Counted from the first letter of the stretch, positions 34,617 to 46,186 are shown. The stretch: DNA of 46,543 nt from Casimicrobiaceae bacterium (GCA_025056355.1 JANWWI010000013.1:1-46543), one strand, 5' to 3'. A program made the numbers and translations. Notes: a model not told the origin generated them from the sequence alone.

Positions 34617-34622
34617 TATAAT
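34617..34622 (+). promoter_or_regulatory. -10 element of tRNA-Leu
   Basis: A perfect TATAAT 9 nt before the tRNA gene would start transcription about 3 nt upstream of its 5' end. I find no acceptable -35 at 16-18 bp: TTGCGC at 34588-34593 is 23 bp away. Confidence 0.5.
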
Positions 34623-34631
34623 CTTCCTGCT

Positions 34632-34716
34632 GCGAATGTGGCGGAATTGGTAGACGCACTGGATTTAGGTTCCAGCGCCTCGCGGCGTGGGGGTTCGAGT
34701 CCCTTCATTCGCACCA
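34632..34716 (+). tRNA. tRNA-Leu (anticodon TAG)
   Basis: An 85-nt class II tRNA with genomically encoded CCA. The acceptor stem is GCGAATG/CATTCGC. The anticodon stem CTGGA/TCCAG carries loop TTTAGGT with anticodon TAG (34666-34668), which reads CUA and related leucine codons. A variable arm (CGCCTCGCGGCGT) and a T arm (GGGTTCGAGTCCC) follow. Trigger-factor gene tig follows 139 bp downstream. Confidence 0.97.
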
Positions 34717-34738
34717 CCGCGCTACCTAGAGCCCGTCA

Positions 34739-34765
34739 GGCCGTCGCGCTCTCAGGCGGCCTTTT
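34739..34765 (+). terminator. probable terminator of tRNA-Leu
   Basis: GGCCG (34739-34743) pairs with CGGCC (34757-34761), followed by TTTT. The stem is short and the loop long, so strength is uncertain. A perfect GCGGC-TAA-GCCGC element (34801-34813) lies further on, before tig. Confidence 0.4.
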
Positions 34766-34855
34766 CGAAGCGAGCGAAGTTCGGCGCGGTCTCGTGTCGG
34801 GCGGCTAAGCCGCGGCGCGATGCGACGGCCGGTCGGTCAAGACCCTCACATCCCT

Positions 34856-36169
34856 ATGTCGATTCACGTTGAACAACTGGGCGCCCTTGAACGGCGCGTG
34901 TTTCTAGCCATTCCAATTGCGGCCGTTGAAGCCGAGACGCAGGCGCGCATCCGTAGCATGGCCAAGCGCGTGCGGATGGACGGGTTCCGTCCCGGCAAGG
35001 TGCCGGTGCGCTTGGTCGCGCAAACGTACGGAGCGCAGGTTCGCTTCGAGGTGATCGGGGATCACGTGGAGCGCGCGTTCAACCAGATCGTGGCCGAGCA
35101 AAAGCTGCGCGTGGCCGGCACCCCGCGGATCGAGCCGAGGACCGATGGCGTGGACAGCGGGCATTTCGGTTTTACGGCGACGTTTGAGGTCTTTCCGCAG
35201 ATTGAGTTTCCTTCGTTCGAGGGCGTCACCATCGAACGGCCGGCCGTCGAAATCACCGAGGCCGACGTCGATCGCACGATTGAGAAGCTGCGCGCGCAGC
35301 GCGTGCGCTACGAACCCAAGACTGAGCCGGCCGAGGACGGCGATCGCGTGATCGTTGATTTCGACGGTCTGATCGACGGAGCGCCGTTTTCGGGTAGTTC
35401 AGGGCGTGATCTGTCGATCATCCTCGGGCAGCGGCGCATGCTGCCCGAGTTTGAGGACAACATCCGGGGGCTTACGGCAGGCGCTCGTTGCGAGTTCGCC
35501 GTGACGTATCCCTCGGATCACTTTTCCCGTGAGTTGGCGGGCAAGACCGTCCAGTTCACCGTGACGGTCAAGGCGGTCTACCGCCCGATCCTCCCGGAGG
35601 TCGATGCGGAGTTTGCGCGGGCGTTCGGTGTGGCCTCGGGCGAGGTGGCCACCCTTCGTTCGGAGGTGCGCTCGAATCTCGAGCTGGAGCGCAAGCGACG
35701 CGTGTTTCAGGCCGAGCGCGATCAGGTTTTCAAGGCCTTACGTCGCCTCGTCGAGGTGCCGATTCCGAAGTCGCTTGTGCAGGCCGAGGCCGAACGCATG
35801 GCGCAGGCAGCCAGTGAAGAATTACGTCGAACGGGCGTGCCGCCGCCCAATGCGGAGGTTTCACCCTCTACGTTCGAACCGGCGGCCACTGAACGCGTCG
35901 CCATGGGCCTGATCGTCAGTGAACTCGTCCGCGCCCACCAACTCGAGGCAACGCCTGCCCAAGTCCGTGCCCTGGTCGAAGAGCACGCCCAGTCCTACGA
36001 GAACCCGGAGCAGGTGGTGGCTTGGCATTTCCAGGACCCGAAGCGTTTGGCGCCGTTTGAGGCGCGCGCACTCGAACAAAACGTCGTGAACTACGTCCTG
36101 GAACGGGCGCAGGTTGTCGACAAGCCGATGACGTTTCTCGAGCTTATTGGCCGCGTCGCGACCTCCTGA
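34856..36169 (+). CDS. tig: trigger factor (ribosome-bound chaperone and prolyl isomerase)
   Basis: Trigger factor binds the 50S exit tunnel and shields nascent chains. The 437 residues follow family order: ribosome-binding domain with the signature region around GFRPGKVPVRLVAQTYG (L23 contact), the FKBP-like PPIase domain (about 150-240, DGDRVIVDFDGLIDGAPFSG) and the helical C-terminal arms (to LELIGRVATS). ATG 34856 is preferred to a longer upstream frame because MSIHVEQLGALERRV matches the family N-terminus. It precedes clpP, clpX and lon, the standard proteostasis order. Confidence 0.96.
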   Translation: MSIHVEQLGALERRVFLAIPIAAVEAETQARIRSMAKRVRMDGFRPGKVPVRLVAQTYGAQVRFEVIGDHVERAFNQIVAEQKLRVAGTPRIEPRTDGVDSGHFGFTATFEVFPQIEFPSFEGVTIERPAVEITEADVDRTIEKLRAQRVRYEPKTEPAEDGDRVIVDFDGLIDGAPFSGSSGRDLSIILGQRRMLPEFEDNIRGLTAGARCEFAVTYPSDHFSRELAGKTVQFTVTVKAVYRPILPEVDAEFARAFGVASGEVATLRSEVRSNLELERKRRVFQAERDQVFKALRRLVEVPIPKSLVQAEAERMAQAASEELRRTGVPPPNAEVSPSTFEPAATERVAMGLIVSELVRAHQLEATPAQVRALVEEHAQSYENPEQVVAWHFQDPKRLAPFEARALEQNVVNYVLERAQVVDKPMTFLELIGRVATS

Positions 36170-36229
36170 GGTCCTGCTGTGACGGGTGATGGACAGGGGC
36201 TCGCGCGACGACCGATACGCCTTGGTCCG

Positions 36230-36257
36230 CTTGAAACTCCGGCCTTCGATCACAATT
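36230..36257 (+). promoter_or_regulatory. heat-shock (sigma-32-like) promoter upstream of clpP
   Basis: CTTGAAA (36230-36236), 13-bp spacer, TCACAATT (36250-36257). The -35 is a perfect sigma-32 match and the spacer is optimal. The -10 is only partial against CCCCATnT. It ends 58 bp upstream of clpP. The flanked decamer GCTTGAAACT is identical to that upstream of ftsH. Confidence 0.45.
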
Positions 36258-36315
36258 GACAGGATGGGGTGTCCGGCCTTGTGCTCGGCGCCCTCGCGAG
36301 TAAAAGGGAGATCCC

Positions 36316-36981
36316 ATGAGTGTCCCAAGCGAGTTTGCCTGGCCGGCGGGTGCGGTTGACGCATTCGCGATGGCGGGTCCTGCCCGAGGTCTTGGGCTCG
36401 TGCCCATCGTTATCGAGCAAAGCGGTCGCGGCGAACGAGCCTACGACATTTATTCGCGACTGCTCAAGGAGCGTGTGGTATTTCTGGTCGGTCCGGTGAC
36501 CGACGAGGCGGCCAATCTGATCGTTGCGCAACTGCTTTTCCTTGAGTCGGAAAATCCAGATAAGGACATCAGCTTCTACATCAACTCCCCGGGCGGTTCG
36601 ATTTCGGCCGGCATGGCGATCTTTGACACCATGCGCTTCATCAAGCCGGCCGTGAGCACCCTATGCATCGGGATGGCAGCCTCGATGGGCGCGTTTTTGT
36701 TGGCTGCTGGCACGCGCGGCAAGCGCTATGCGCTACCGAATTCCACGGTCATGATCCATCAGCCCTCTGGGGGCTTTTCGGGCCAGGTCTCTGACATCGA
36801 GCGGCATGCCAACTACATCATCCGTCTCAAACAACGCTACAACAAGCATATGGCGGAATTCACCGGTCGCAGCGTCGAGGAGATCGATCGGGCTTCGGAT
36901 CGAGACAACTTTATGACTGCCGAGGAGGCGCTCGCCTTCGGCATGATCGACCGCGTGCTCGAATCACGGGCGGCTGGGTGA
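36316..36981 (+). CDS. clpP: ATP-dependent Clp protease proteolytic subunit ClpP
   Basis: ClpP forms the 14-mer serine protease chamber fed by ClpX or ClpA. The catalytic triad is Ser123 (GMAASMGAF), His148 (VMIHQP) and Asp197 (DRDNFM). The 221-residue protein starts at ATG 36316, which has a good GGAG Shine-Dalgarno sequence. The first 25 residues before [20 protein letters not shown] are longer than the usual short propeptide; ATG 36370 would give a shorter form. It is 146 bp after tig and 129 bp before clpX. Confidence 0.98.
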   Translation: MSVPSEFAWPAGAVDAFAMAGPARGLGLVPIVIEQSGRGERAYDIYSRLLKERVVFLVGPVTDEAANLIVAQLLFLESENPDKDISFYINSPGGSISAGMAIFDTMRFIKPAVSTLCIGMAASMGAFLLAAGTRGKRYALPNSTVMIHQPSGGFSGQVSDIERHANYIIRLKQRYNKHMAEFTGRSVEEIDRASDRDNFMTAEEALAFGMIDRVLESRAAG

Positions 36982-36998
36982 AAACGCAACGAGCCTGC

Positions 36999-37021
36999 AG
37001 CACCGCGGGACGGGCGGTGTT
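36999..37021 (+). terminator. hairpin between clpP and clpX
   Basis: AGCACCGC (36999-37006) pairs with GCGGTGTT (37014-37021; one G-T pair) around GGGACGG, 18 nt past the clpP stop. No T tract follows, so it may reduce rather than stop read-through to clpX. Confidence 0.3.
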
Positions 37022-37110
37022 GGGCGTGCCGAGCATGGACGTGGCTGATCGTACACTCGGATCGTTGCAACATTGTCAAGTGGGCGGGGACGTTGTCCGC
37101 CGCGTGGGTC

Positions 37111-38364
37111 ATGGCTGATAAATCCTCCGAAAAGCTTCTGTATTGCTCGTTTTGCGGCAAGAGTCAGCACGAGGTCCGCAAGCTGATCGCCGGTCCCTCG
37201 GTGTTTATCTGCGACGAGTGCATCGAACTGTGCAACGACATCATCAGCGAAGAGGCGCAGGCGAGCGCTCCCCAAGGGGCCACCCAGAAGCGGCTCCCGA
37301 CCCCACACGAGATTTGTGAGAAGCTCGACCAGTATGTGGTCGGACAGACGCGCGCCAAGCGGATCCTGTCTGTTGCGGTCTACAACCACTACAAACGCAT
37401 CGACAGCTCGGCGCGCGACGACGACGTCGAGCTCGCCAAGAGCAACATTCTTCTGATCGGCCCGACCGGTTCCGGAAAGACGCTTCTCGCGCAGACGCTG
37501 GCGCGACTGCTCGATGTGCCGTTTGTGATTGCCGATGCAACCACATTGACCGAGGCTGGCTACGTCGGCGAGGACGTTGAAAACATCATTCAGAAGCTGC
37601 TTCAAACCTGCGACTACGACGTCGAGCGCGCTCAGCGTGGGATTGTCTACCTCGATGAGATCGACAAGATTGCACGCAAAGGTGAAAACCCATCGATTAC
37701 GCGAGATGTCTCGGGCGAGGGCGTTCAACAAGCGCTGCTCAAGCTCATCGAGGGCACCAATGCGTCGGTGCCCCCGCAGGGCGGACGCAAGCATCCGAAT
37801 CAGGAGATGATCACGGTCAACACTTCAAACATCCTGTTCATCGTTGGCGGGGCGTTTGAAGGCCTTGAGCGGATTATTCGACAGCGCACGGCGAAATCGG
37901 GCATCGGATTCGGTGCCGAAGTCGTCTCGAAGGAAGACACCGGAGCCATCGGACGATTGATCCGTGAGGTCGAACCGGACGATCTGATCCGTTTTGGCTT
38001 GATTCCGGAACTGGTGGGTCGACTGCCAGTGGTGGCGACGCTCGATGAGTTAGATGAAGCTGCTTTGATCGATATTTTGATCCGACCGAAGAACGCGCTG
38101 ATCAAGCAATATCAGAAGATGTTTCGGATGGAGGGGGTCGAGCTTGAAGTGCGCCCCGAGGCGCTTTCGGCGATTGCGGCAAAGGCGATCAAACGCCGCA
38201 CGGGTGCGCGGGGGCTGCGCTCGATCGTTGAAAATCTGTTACTCGACGTCATGTTTGATTTGCCCTCGCTCAAGAATGTCGAGCGAGTGGTGGTGGATCA
38301 GAGCACGGTCGAAAACGAAACTCGTCCGATCTTGATCTTGTCTGAATCAACGAAGGCGGCCTAA
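37111..38364 (+). CDS. clpX: ATP-dependent unfoldase ClpX
   Basis: ClpX is the AAA+ hexamer that unfolds tagged substrates for ClpP. The 417-residue protein has the N-terminal zinc-binding domain with Cys12, Cys15, Cys34 and Cys37 (CSFC, CDEC). Walker A is GPTGSGKT (117-124), Walker B is [11 protein letters not shown], and the RKH-region and sensor motifs are in place ([11 protein letters not shown]). The ATG at 37111 fits the family start MADKS...[14 protein letters not shown]-type starts further up add only short unrelated sequence. Lon follows after 22 bp and is probably co-transcribed. Confidence 0.98.
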   Translation: MADKSSEKLLYCSFCGKSQHEVRKLIAGPSVFICDECIELCNDIISEEAQASAPQGATQKRLPTPHEICEKLDQYVVGQTRAKRILSVAVYNHYKRIDSSARDDDVELAKSNILLIGPTGSGKTLLAQTLARLLDVPFVIADATTLTEAGYVGEDVENIIQKLLQTCDYDVERAQRGIVYLDEIDKIARKGENPSITRDVSGEGVQQALLKLIEGTNASVPPQGGRKHPNQEMITVNTSNILFIVGGAFEGLERIIRQRTAKSGIGFGAEVVSKEDTGAIGRLIREVEPDDLIRFGLIPELVGRLPVVATLDELDEAALIDILIRPKNALIKQYQKMFRMEGVELEVRPEALSAIAAKAIKRRTGARGLRSIVENLLLDVMFDLPSLKNVERVVVDQSTVENETRPILILSESTKAA

Positions 38365-38386
38365 ATTCCCCGCCGGTATTGGCACC

Positions 38387-40804
38387 ATGTCATCGTCCGA
38401 CGAGACCCTTGTTAGGTATCCGCTGTTGCCCCTTCGCGACGTGGTCGTGTTTCCACACATGGTCGTGTCGCTGTTTGTCGGGCGGCCTCGTTCGATGCGG
38501 GCGCTTGAGGTCGCGATGGAGGCTGGCAAGCAAATTTTGCTCGTGGCACAGCGCTCAGCGGCCAAAGACGACCCCGCTGCGGAAGACCTCTTTGAAGTCG
38601 GCTGCGTGGCCACCGTCCTGCAGATGCTCAAACTACCCGATGGCACGGTCAAAGTGCTGGTCGAAGGGGTGGAACGGGTCGCGCTGACCGGGGTGTCGAC
38701 CCAGGGAGAGTTTTTCGCTGCCGAAGGACGGCCCGTCGAGATCCCCCAGGAGGATCCGAAAGAGATCGAAGCGCTCCGTCGAGCACTTCTGAATTCCTTC
38801 GATCAGTACGTCAAGCTCAATAAAAAGGTCCCCGGGGAAATTTTGACCTCGATGGCGGCGATCGAAGACGGGGGGCGTCTGGCCGATTCGATCGCGGCGC
38901 ATCTGCCGCTCAAGCACGAGCAAAAGCAGCAGATCCTTGAAATGGCCTCGGTCTCCAAGCGCATCGAACATTTGCTTGGCTTGATCGAAAGCGAGGTCGA
39001 CATCCTGCAGATTGAGAAGCGTATCCGCGGCCGCGTCAAGCGGCAAATGGAGAAGAGCCAACGCGAGTACTACCTCAACGAGCAGGTCAAGGCGATCCAG
39101 AAAGAACTCGGCGAAAGCGAAGAGCAGGCTGAGATCGAAGAACTGGCCAAGAAGATCAAAGCCTCCGGCATGCCAAAGGAGGCACGTGCGAAAGCCGAAT
39201 CCGAGCTCAAGAAGCTGCGCCTGATGTCGCCGATGTCAGCCGAGGCGACCGTGGTGCGCAATTACCTCGACGTGCTCGTCAACTTGCCCTGGAAGAAAAA
39301 GACCAAGGTCATCAAAGACTTGGCGCGAGCCGCTGCGATTCTCGAAGAGGATCATTACGGACTCGAAAAGGTCAAGGAACGCATCACCGAATATCTCGCG
39401 GTCCATCAACGCGTCGAAAAGGTCAAGGCACCGATTCTGTGTCTCGTTGGTCCGCCCGGGGTCGGGAAAACATCGCTCGGGCAATCGATTGCGCGCGCCA
39501 CGGGGCGAAAGTTCGTGCGCATGTCGCTGGGCGGGGTACGGGATGAAGCGGAAATCCGCGGGCACCGTCGCACCTACATCGGCTCGATGCCGGGAAAGGT
39601 GCTTCAGTCGCTGGCAAAGTGCGGTGTGCGCAATCCGCTGTTTTTGCTCGATGAGATCGACAAGATGGGACAGGATTTTCGCGGCGATCCTGCCTCGGCA
39701 CTACTCGAGGTGCTCGATCCTGAGCAGAACCACCGTTTTTCGGATCACTACGTCGAAGTGGATTTTGACCTCTCGGACGTCATGTTTGTGGCCACTGCGA
39801 ACACCCTCAACTTGCCGGCGCCACTGCTCGATCGCATGGAGATTATTCGCCTGTCGGGTTACACCGAGGACGAGAAGGTCTCAATTGCGCAGAAGTACTT
39901 GATTCCCAAGCAGATCAAGAACAACGGCGTACGAGACGGTGAGTTGGAGATCACCGAAGAGGCAATCCGCGACATCATCCGTTACTACACGCGCGAAGCG
40001 GGAGTACGCTCACTTGAGCGTGAAATCTCGAAGATTTGCCGTAAGACGATTCGCCGCGCGTTGCTTGCCGGTGAAGCGGGGCAAGGCATGTCGGTTCGTG
40101 TGACCCCAGACAATCTTGCGGACTTTCTCGGCGTGCGCCGCTACACCCTCGGAATGGCGGAGAAGGAGAACCAGGTCGGTCAAGTCAACGGCCTCGCTTG
40201 GACTGAAGTGGGCGGAGACCTGCTGACGGTCGAGGCGGTCGTCTTGCCGGGCAAGGGCAATGTCAAGCACACGGGGAAGCTCGGCGATGTCATGCAAGAG
40301 TCGGTTGCCGCGGCCGTCTCCGTGGTCCGGGCACGCGCTCAGCGGCTTGGCATTCGCGTGGATTTCTACGAGAAAAATGACCTGCACCTCCATTTCCCGG
40401 AAGGCGCTGTGCCCAAGGACGGTCCGAGCGCCGGCATCGCGATCGCGACGGCGCTCGTGTCCGCGCTGACCGCAATCCCCGTGCGTGCGAATGTTGCGAT
40501 GACCGGTGAGATCACCTTGCGCGGCGAGGTACTTCCGGTTGGTGGGCTCAAAGAGAAGCTGCTCGCCGCGCATCGCGGCGGGGTGAGCGTGGTGCTTATC
40601 CCGGAGCAGAACGTCAAGGACTTGGCCGAAATCCCAGACAACATCAAAAATCGTTTGGAGATTGTTCCGGTACGCTGGATCGACGAGGTGTTGGTTCGTG
40701 CGCTCGAGCGCATGCCCGCGCCCGTTGCGAGCGAGGAGGCGGCCGTCTCGCCTCCCGTCGTGCCGACCCCCGCGTCTGCGGGCGATCCGATTACGACCCA
40801 CTGA
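38387..40804 (+). CDS. lon: ATP-dependent protease La (Lon)
   Basis: Lon is a cytoplasmic AAA+ serine protease that removes damaged proteins and specific regulators. The 805 residues have the N-terminal substrate-binding LAN domain ([20 protein letters not shown]), an AAA module with Walker [10 protein letters not shown] and Walker [14 protein letters not shown], and the C-terminal protease domain. The catalytic dyad is Ser681 (KDGPSAGIA) and Lys724 ([10 protein letters not shown]). A Pro/Ala/Ser-rich extension of about 25 residues ends the chain. Spacing of 22 bp from clpX leaves no room for a separate promoter except within clpX. Confidence 0.98.
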   Translation: MSSSDETLVRYPLLPLRDVVVFPHMVVSLFVGRPRSMRALEVAMEAGKQILLVAQRSAAKDDPAAEDLFEVGCVATVLQMLKLPDGTVKVLVEGVERVALTGVSTQGEFFAAEGRPVEIPQEDPKEIEALRRALLNSFDQYVKLNKKVPGEILTSMAAIEDGGRLADSIAAHLPLKHEQKQQILEMASVSKRIEHLLGLIESEVDILQIEKRIRGRVKRQMEKSQREYYLNEQVKAIQKELGESEEQAEIEELAKKIKASGMPKEARAKAESELKKLRLMSPMSAEATVVRNYLDVLVNLPWKKKTKVIKDLARAAAILEEDHYGLEKVKERITEYLAVHQRVEKVKAPILCLVGPPGVGKTSLGQSIARATGRKFVRMSLGGVRDEAEIRGHRRTYIGSMPGKVLQSLAKCGVRNPLFLLDEIDKMGQDFRGDPASALLEVLDPEQNHRFSDHYVEVDFDLSDVMFVATANTLNLPAPLLDRMEIIRLSGYTEDEKVSIAQKYLIPKQIKNNGVRDGELEITEEAIRDIIRYYTREAGVRSLEREISKICRKTIRRALLAGEAGQGMSVRVTPDNLADFLGVRRYTLGMAEKENQVGQVNGLAWTEVGGDLLTVEAVVLPGKGNVKHTGKLGDVMQESVAAAVSVVRARAQRLGIRVDFYEKNDLHLHFPEGAVPKDGPSAGIAIATALVSALTAIPVRANVAMTGEITLRGEVLPVGGLKEKLLAAHRGGVSVVLIPEQNVKDLAEIPDNIKNRLEIVPVRWIDEVLVRALERMPAPVASEEAAVSPPVVPTPASAGDPITTH

Positions 40805-40932
40805 GGCGCGCGACGAGGGCGAGCGGATTTGCTGTTGTGGACCATCGCAGTCCAGTGCAGATGCGTCGGTCGGGATTTGTGCCCGACTGGGCCGCACGAG
40901 ACGTCGGCGCTCCTGACGTGGACGTTTTGAGC

Positions 40933-40961
40933 TTGACGAGCCTGCGCGTTGCGCCTATTTC
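40933..40961 (+). promoter_or_regulatory. sigma-70-like promoter in the lon-hup gap
   Basis: TTGACG (40933-40938), 17-bp spacer, TATTTC (40956-40961), 5 of 6 and 4 of 6 matches to consensus. Transcription would begin near 40967, 187 bp before hup. The next feature downstream is a terminator-like hairpin. The 349-bp gap otherwise has a GTCGGG/CCCGAC hairpin (40869-40887) soon after lon and no gene. Confidence 0.5.
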
Positions 40962-40991
40962 TGTAGTTTGAATGGGCAAGATCGTAGTAGA

Positions 40992-41049
40992 CTGCGAGCC
41001 TTCGGGGGTGTGGCGTTGCCGCCTTTCGCGCGACGCTCGCAGCCTTTTT
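40992..41049 (+). terminator. terminator-like hairpin upstream of hup (possible sRNA end or attenuator)
   Basis: CTGCGAGC (40992-40999) and GCTCGCAG (41035-41042) pair perfectly over 8 bp, followed by CCTTTTTG. The 35-nt loop is long for an intrinsic terminator but can form inner pairs. With the promoter just upstream it frames an RNA of about 80 nt, or an attenuated leader of hup. Confidence 0.45.
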
Positions 41050-41153
41050 GTCGACGTGAGTTCCCGAGCAACGTCTCTGGGCCGTGGTAAGGGCTCCGTA
41101 GACGGGCGCTTCGACATCGCAAACTTTGACTTGTTGGAAAGGGGATCGAGAAC

Positions 41154-41426
41154 ATGAATAAGGCCGAATTGATCGAGAGCATTGCCAAAAGTGCCGATTT
41201 GTCGAAGGCCGCAGCCGGGCGTGCACTCGACGGAGCCCTCCGTGCCATTCAGACTGCCCTCAAGAAGGGCGAGGTTGTGTCTTTGGTTGGCTTCGGCACG
41301 TTCTACGTGGGCAAGCGCACCGCGCGCACGGGGCGCAATCCGAGAACAGGGCAGGCGATCAAGATCAAGGCCGCCAAGGTACCGAAGTTCCGCGCCGGCA
41401 AGGCGCTCAAAGACGCGCTAAACTAG
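41154..41426 (+). CDS. hup: DNA-binding protein HU (beta type)
   Basis: HU is an abundant histone-like dimer that bends DNA. The 90 residues are canonical: [20 protein letters not shown] at the N-terminus, the saddle [20 protein letters not shown], and the DNA-binding beta-arm [19 protein letters not shown] with the intercalating proline. The ATG at 41154 follows a GGGGATCGAG-type Shine-Dalgarno sequence. It lies downstream of lon as in E. coli hupB. Two tRNA genes follow, separated by a terminator. Confidence 0.97.
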   Translation: MNKAELIESIAKSADLSKAAAGRALDGALRAIQTALKKGEVVSLVGFGTFYVGKRTARTGRNPRTGQAIKIKAAKVPKFRAGKALKDALN

Positions 41427-41511
41427 CAAGGCTTGTTTATTTCGCCGCGCGAATGCGGCGCCGCGTCGCTCGAGTCGGGCGCGCGGCGACGCAGACGGGA
41501 AGCAAAGCAAG

Positions 41512-41540
41512 AAAAACGCGCTTCGGGGCGCTTTTCCTTC
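41512..41540 (+). terminator. intrinsic terminator after hup
   Basis: An A-rich flank, then GCGC (41518-41521) pairing with GCGC (41528-41531) around a TTCGGG loop, then TTTTCCTTC. It lies 90 nt after the hup stop and before tRNA-Val. The stem is short but the A/T flanks can extend pairing. Confidence 0.5.
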
Positions 41541-41573
41541 TTCGCGCGTCGATCGCGAGGCTGGCTCGCTCGG

Positions 41574-41648
<75 letters not shown>

Positions 41649-41691
41649 GTGTCCAAGCCATCGGCAGCAAGTGATGAGATTGTGAGACGAA

Positions 41692-41768
41692 GGAGTGGTA
41701 GTTCAGTCGGTTAGAATACCGGCCTGTCACGCCGGGGGTCGCGGGTTCGAGTCCCGTCCACTCCGCCA
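41692..41768 (+). tRNA. tRNA-Asp (anticodon GTC)
   Basis: 77 nt with encoded CCA. The acceptor stem is GGAGTGG/CCACTCC. The anticodon stem CCGGC/GCCGG carries loop CTGTCAC with anticodon GTC (41726-41728). It lies 43 bp after tRNA-Val and probably shares its transcript. The hup-tRNA(Val)-tRNA(Asp)-ppiD order is usual in betaproteobacteria. Confidence 0.97.
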
Positions 41769-41779
41769 GACATCTTAGG

Positions 41780-41811
41780 AAAAGGGCGAACTTTGTCGTT
41801 CGCCCTTTTTG
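41780..41811 (+). terminator. intrinsic terminator after tRNA-Asp
   Basis: AAAGGGCGAAC (41781-41791) and GTTCGCCCTTT (41798-41808) form a perfect 11-bp stem with a 6-nt loop, followed by more T. It lies 12 nt after tRNA-Asp and isolates ppiD. The clearest terminator in the window. Confidence 0.85.
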
Positions 41812-41868
41812 TTTCGGCGCGACGTCCCGCGTTGAGCGGAGGTCGCTGAGCTTGGGTCCGCTGCGATC

Positions 41869-43803
41869 ATGTTCGACTTTGTTTACCGCAACAAGCGACT
41901 CGTTCAGATCATCCTGGCCTTGCTGGTGTTGCCGTTTGCGCTGGTCGGGATCGATTCGTACGTGCGCGGTACCACGGCTGACAACCACCTTGCCCTGGTC
42001 GATGGACAGCCCATTTCTCCGGCTGAATTCGACCAAGCGCTGCGCAACCAGCAAGAGCAGATGCGCCGGCTGCTCGGGTCGGGCTTCGATGCGAAGATGT
42101 TTGATTCGCCTGAGGTGCGGCAGCAAGTGCTCGACGGCCTCATCAATCAGCGCGTGCTTCAAGCGCGAACGCAGCAGTTGCGTCTGACCGCCACCGACAG
42201 CCAGTTGCAGCAAGTCATCCGCGACCAGCCGGTGTTTCAAGAGGGCGGGCAGTTTTCACTGGCTCGCTATGACGAGGTGTTGCGGGCCAATGGATTTACA
42301 CGCCTGTCCTATGAGGCTCGACTGCGCCAGGAGCTCGCACAGCAGGCGCTCTCGGAATCGCTGATGCGAGGTGGGATCGTTGGCGCGACTCAGGCGGCAC
42401 TGTTTCAACGGCTCACGGAACAGTCGCGCGAAGTGCAAGTGGCCATACTCGATCCGAGCGCGTTTCTTGCGCAGGCGAAAGTCGATGAGGCCGCCGTGCG
42501 GGCCGAATACGATCGTTCGCCCGACAGCTATCGTTCGCCCGAACAGGTCCGGCTCGAATACGTGATCTTTTCGCAGGCGCAGCTGGCTGCCGCGGTGACC
42601 GTGCCCGAGGCAGAGCTGCGTGCACAGTACGAATCGCGACGCAAGGAATTTGCCCTGCCCGAAGAGCGACGCGCAAGCCATATCCTTCTGGTCTGGGAGA
42701 AAGATGCCCAAGGCAAGCCCAAGCCGGAGAGCAAGGCTCTCATCCGTCAGGAGGCCGAAACGCTTGCGCGCGAACTCGCTAAGGCCGACGCGGCGTCATT
42801 TGCGGCGGCGGCGCGACAGAAATCCAAGGATCCGGGCTCGGCTGCGCAAGGCGGCGATCTTGGCTTTTTCCCGCGCGGCCAGATGGTCAAGCCATTTGAA
42901 GAGGCGGTCTTTTCCATGAAGCCCGGCGAGGTGCAAGGCCCCGTGGAGACCGAATTCGGTTATCACGTGATTCGGCTCACCGAGATCAAGCCGGAGCAAA
43001 TCAAGCCCTTTGAGGCTGTGCGCGCGCAGCTCGAGGGCGAGCTGCGGCAGCAAAAGGCGGCGAAGCTCTTTGCCGAGGGGGCGGAAAAGTTTCAAAACCG
43101 CGTTTACGAGGTTCCCGACAGCTACCGGCAGATTGCCGAGGAGCTCAAACTGGAGATCAAACAAACGGACTGGCTCACGCGGGCTCAGGTTCAGGCGCTC
43201 GCCAGCGGCAGTGCAAAGTTCGCCGAAGTGGTCTTTTCGCCGGCGAGCACAAGCGGTAAGCGCAACTCCGAAGCGATCGATCTGGGCCACTCGGCGCTCA
43301 TCTCGGCGAGGGTGCTCGAGCACAAACCCGCCGCCGTCCGACCCTTCGATGAGGTCAAGGCGGAGATCTCGGCCATGCTTCAACGCCGCGCCGCTTCCGA
43401 GCTTGCGGCGAAAGAAGGGGCGGCGCGTTTGGCGGCGTTGCAAGCCGGTGGCACCGTCAAGCTTGACTTCGGCACCCCGCAGCGGCTGACCCGCCAGGGT
43501 TCCCTACCCGGGATCAATGCGCCGTTACGTCGCGCGGTCTTTGCCGCCGATCTCAGCCGGGCGCCCGCGTATGTCGGCGCGGTCAATGACGCCGGCGGCT
43601 ACACGATCGTACGCGTGAACAAGGCAATCGAACCGGCGGCTTCCGATGCGCGAAAGCTTGGAGAAGACGCGCGACGGCTTGCCCAGCAGCTCAACGCGGA
43701 ATTACAGCAGGCGTATCTGGCTGCACTCAAAGAGTTGATCGAGGTCAAAGTGAAGCCCGCCGGTGCGGCGTTGGGCAAAGCCGCCGGCGAGGCAAAACCG
43801 TGA
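41869..43803 (+). CDS. ppiD: periplasmic folding chaperone/peptidylprolyl isomerase PpiD (SurA N-terminal type)
   Basis: PpiD is an inner-membrane-anchored periplasmic chaperone near the Sec translocon. The 644-residue protein has a short cytoplasmic tail, one membrane helix (about 11-29, [19 protein letters not shown]), a SurA-like chaperone region (about 35-240) and a parvulin domain (about 265-370) with [30 protein letters not shown] and [12 protein letters not shown] second degenerate parvulin-like part follows. ATG 41869 lies 58 bp after the tRNA terminator; the only GGAGG is too far upstream (about 20 nt) to be ideal. Confidence 0.94.
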   Translation: MFDFVYRNKRLVQIILALLVLPFALVGIDSYVRGTTADNHLALVDGQPISPAEFDQALRNQQEQMRRLLGSGFDAKMFDSPEVRQQVLDGLINQRVLQARTQQLRLTATDSQLQQVIRDQPVFQEGGQFSLARYDEVLRANGFTRLSYEARLRQELAQQALSESLMRGGIVGATQAALFQRLTEQSREVQVAILDPSAFLAQAKVDEAAVRAEYDRSPDSYRSPEQVRLEYVIFSQAQLAAAVTVPEAELRAQYESRRKEFALPEERRASHILLVWEKDAQGKPKPESKALIRQEAETLARELAKADAASFAAAARQKSKDPGSAAQGGDLGFFPRGQMVKPFEEAVFSMKPGEVQGPVETEFGYHVIRLTEIKPEQIKPFEAVRAQLEGELRQQKAAKLFAEGAEKFQNRVYEVPDSYRQIAEELKLEIKQTDWLTRAQVQALASGSAKFAEVVFSPASTSGKRNSEAIDLGHSALISARVLEHKPAAVRPFDEVKAEISAMLQRRAASELAAKEGAARLAALQAGGTVKLDFGTPQRLTRQGSLPGINAPLRRAVFAADLSRAPAYVGAVNDAGGYTIVRVNKAIEPAASDARKLGEDARRLAQQLNAELQQAYLAALKELIEVKVKPAGAALGKAAGEAKP

Positions 43804-43899
43804 TGCCTAAGCATAGACAGCGCCCGCTTCTCGGGATCCTGCTTGTGTCGTGGCAGTCTCGGTTGGCTTGCGCTCGCGCGCGATGCTCGAGCCCAATGA

Positions 43900-45408
<1,509 letters not shown>

Positions 45409-45439
45409 CGCTTTTTTCGACCCTTCTGAAAGGACTTCC

Positions 45440-46120
45440 ATGACCCGTCGATTCATTTGCCTTGCGCTTCTGCCGTTTGGGTGGCTCGTCGCAACGGCTC
45501 ACGCGCAAACGGCAAGCCAGTCATCGACCCCCGCTTCCACGGCGGCACCCACGTCAGCTGCAGGCGCAAGCATTGCCAACCCTGCTGCGGCGAGCAGTGC
45601 CGAACCGCTGACCGAGGCCAAACGCGCCAACATTCGCAAGCTGCTTGAACTGACCGGCGTGCGTGCGATTCCCGAGCAAATCGCTAACAGCACCGTGCAG
45701 AGCATGGTCCCCGGAATCCGCCAGTTGGACCCGAAATTCCCCGAGCGCGGTTTTCTCATCATGCGCGATGCCATTTTGGCGGGCCTCAACGCAAAACTCG
45801 ATGGACCTGGAGGATTGATCGAGCAGGTAACCTTGGTCTATCACAATCATTTCACTGCGGCTGAGGTGGCCGAAACACTCAAGTTCTACGAGAGTGCCGC
45901 GGGCAAGAAAGTGATCAACCTGCAAGGCAAGATCAACGGGGAGACTTATCAAACGGCGATGCGGTGGGCAGACTCGCTCGGGCCGGAAATCGATCAGCGG
46001 ATCGATGCCGCGCTCAAGCGCGAAAACATCAAGCTGCCCGATCCGCCAAAGGCGGAACAGGGCGGACCCCGACCCACGCCGAACAGGACCCCGGCCAAGG
46101 AGGCTCCGAAGAAGCCATGA
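45440..46120 (+). CDS. secreted DUF2059 family protein
   Basis: Function unknown. The 226-residue protein has a signal peptide (MTRRFICLALLPFGWLVATAHAQ), an Ala/Ser/Thr-rich linker to about residue 55, and a DUF2059-type helical domain (KRANIRKLLELTGVRAIPEQ, HNHFTAAEVAETLKFYESAAG, GKKVINLQGKINGETYQTA). The end is a Pro/Lys-rich tail. ATG 45440 has AAAGGA 6 nt upstream. It lies 31 bp after guaB and 66 bp before guaA, so it is probably co-transcribed. The position between guaB and guaA does not explain its role: the protein is exported whereas both neighbours are cytoplasmic. Confidence 0.85.
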   Translation: MTRRFICLALLPFGWLVATAHAQTASQSSTPASTAAPTSAAGASIANPAAASSAEPLTEAKRANIRKLLELTGVRAIPEQIANSTVQSMVPGIRQLDPKFPERGFLIMRDAILAGLNAKLDGPGGLIEQVTLVYHNHFTAAEVAETLKFYESAAGKKVINLQGKINGETYQTAMRWADSLGPEIDQRIDAALKRENIKLPDPPKAEQGGPRPTPNRTPAKEAPKKP

Positions 46121-46186
46121 GCAGCAGGGCACGCTCGGCGGCGACGCTCTATGCGTTTGCGCGAGGCAGATTGTGAGTCGATTGCC

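Noticed and set aside
40972-41157. A 61-codon plus-strand frame between lon and hup
   Set aside because: It overlaps the hup start, covers the terminator-like hairpin and has no homology I recognise.
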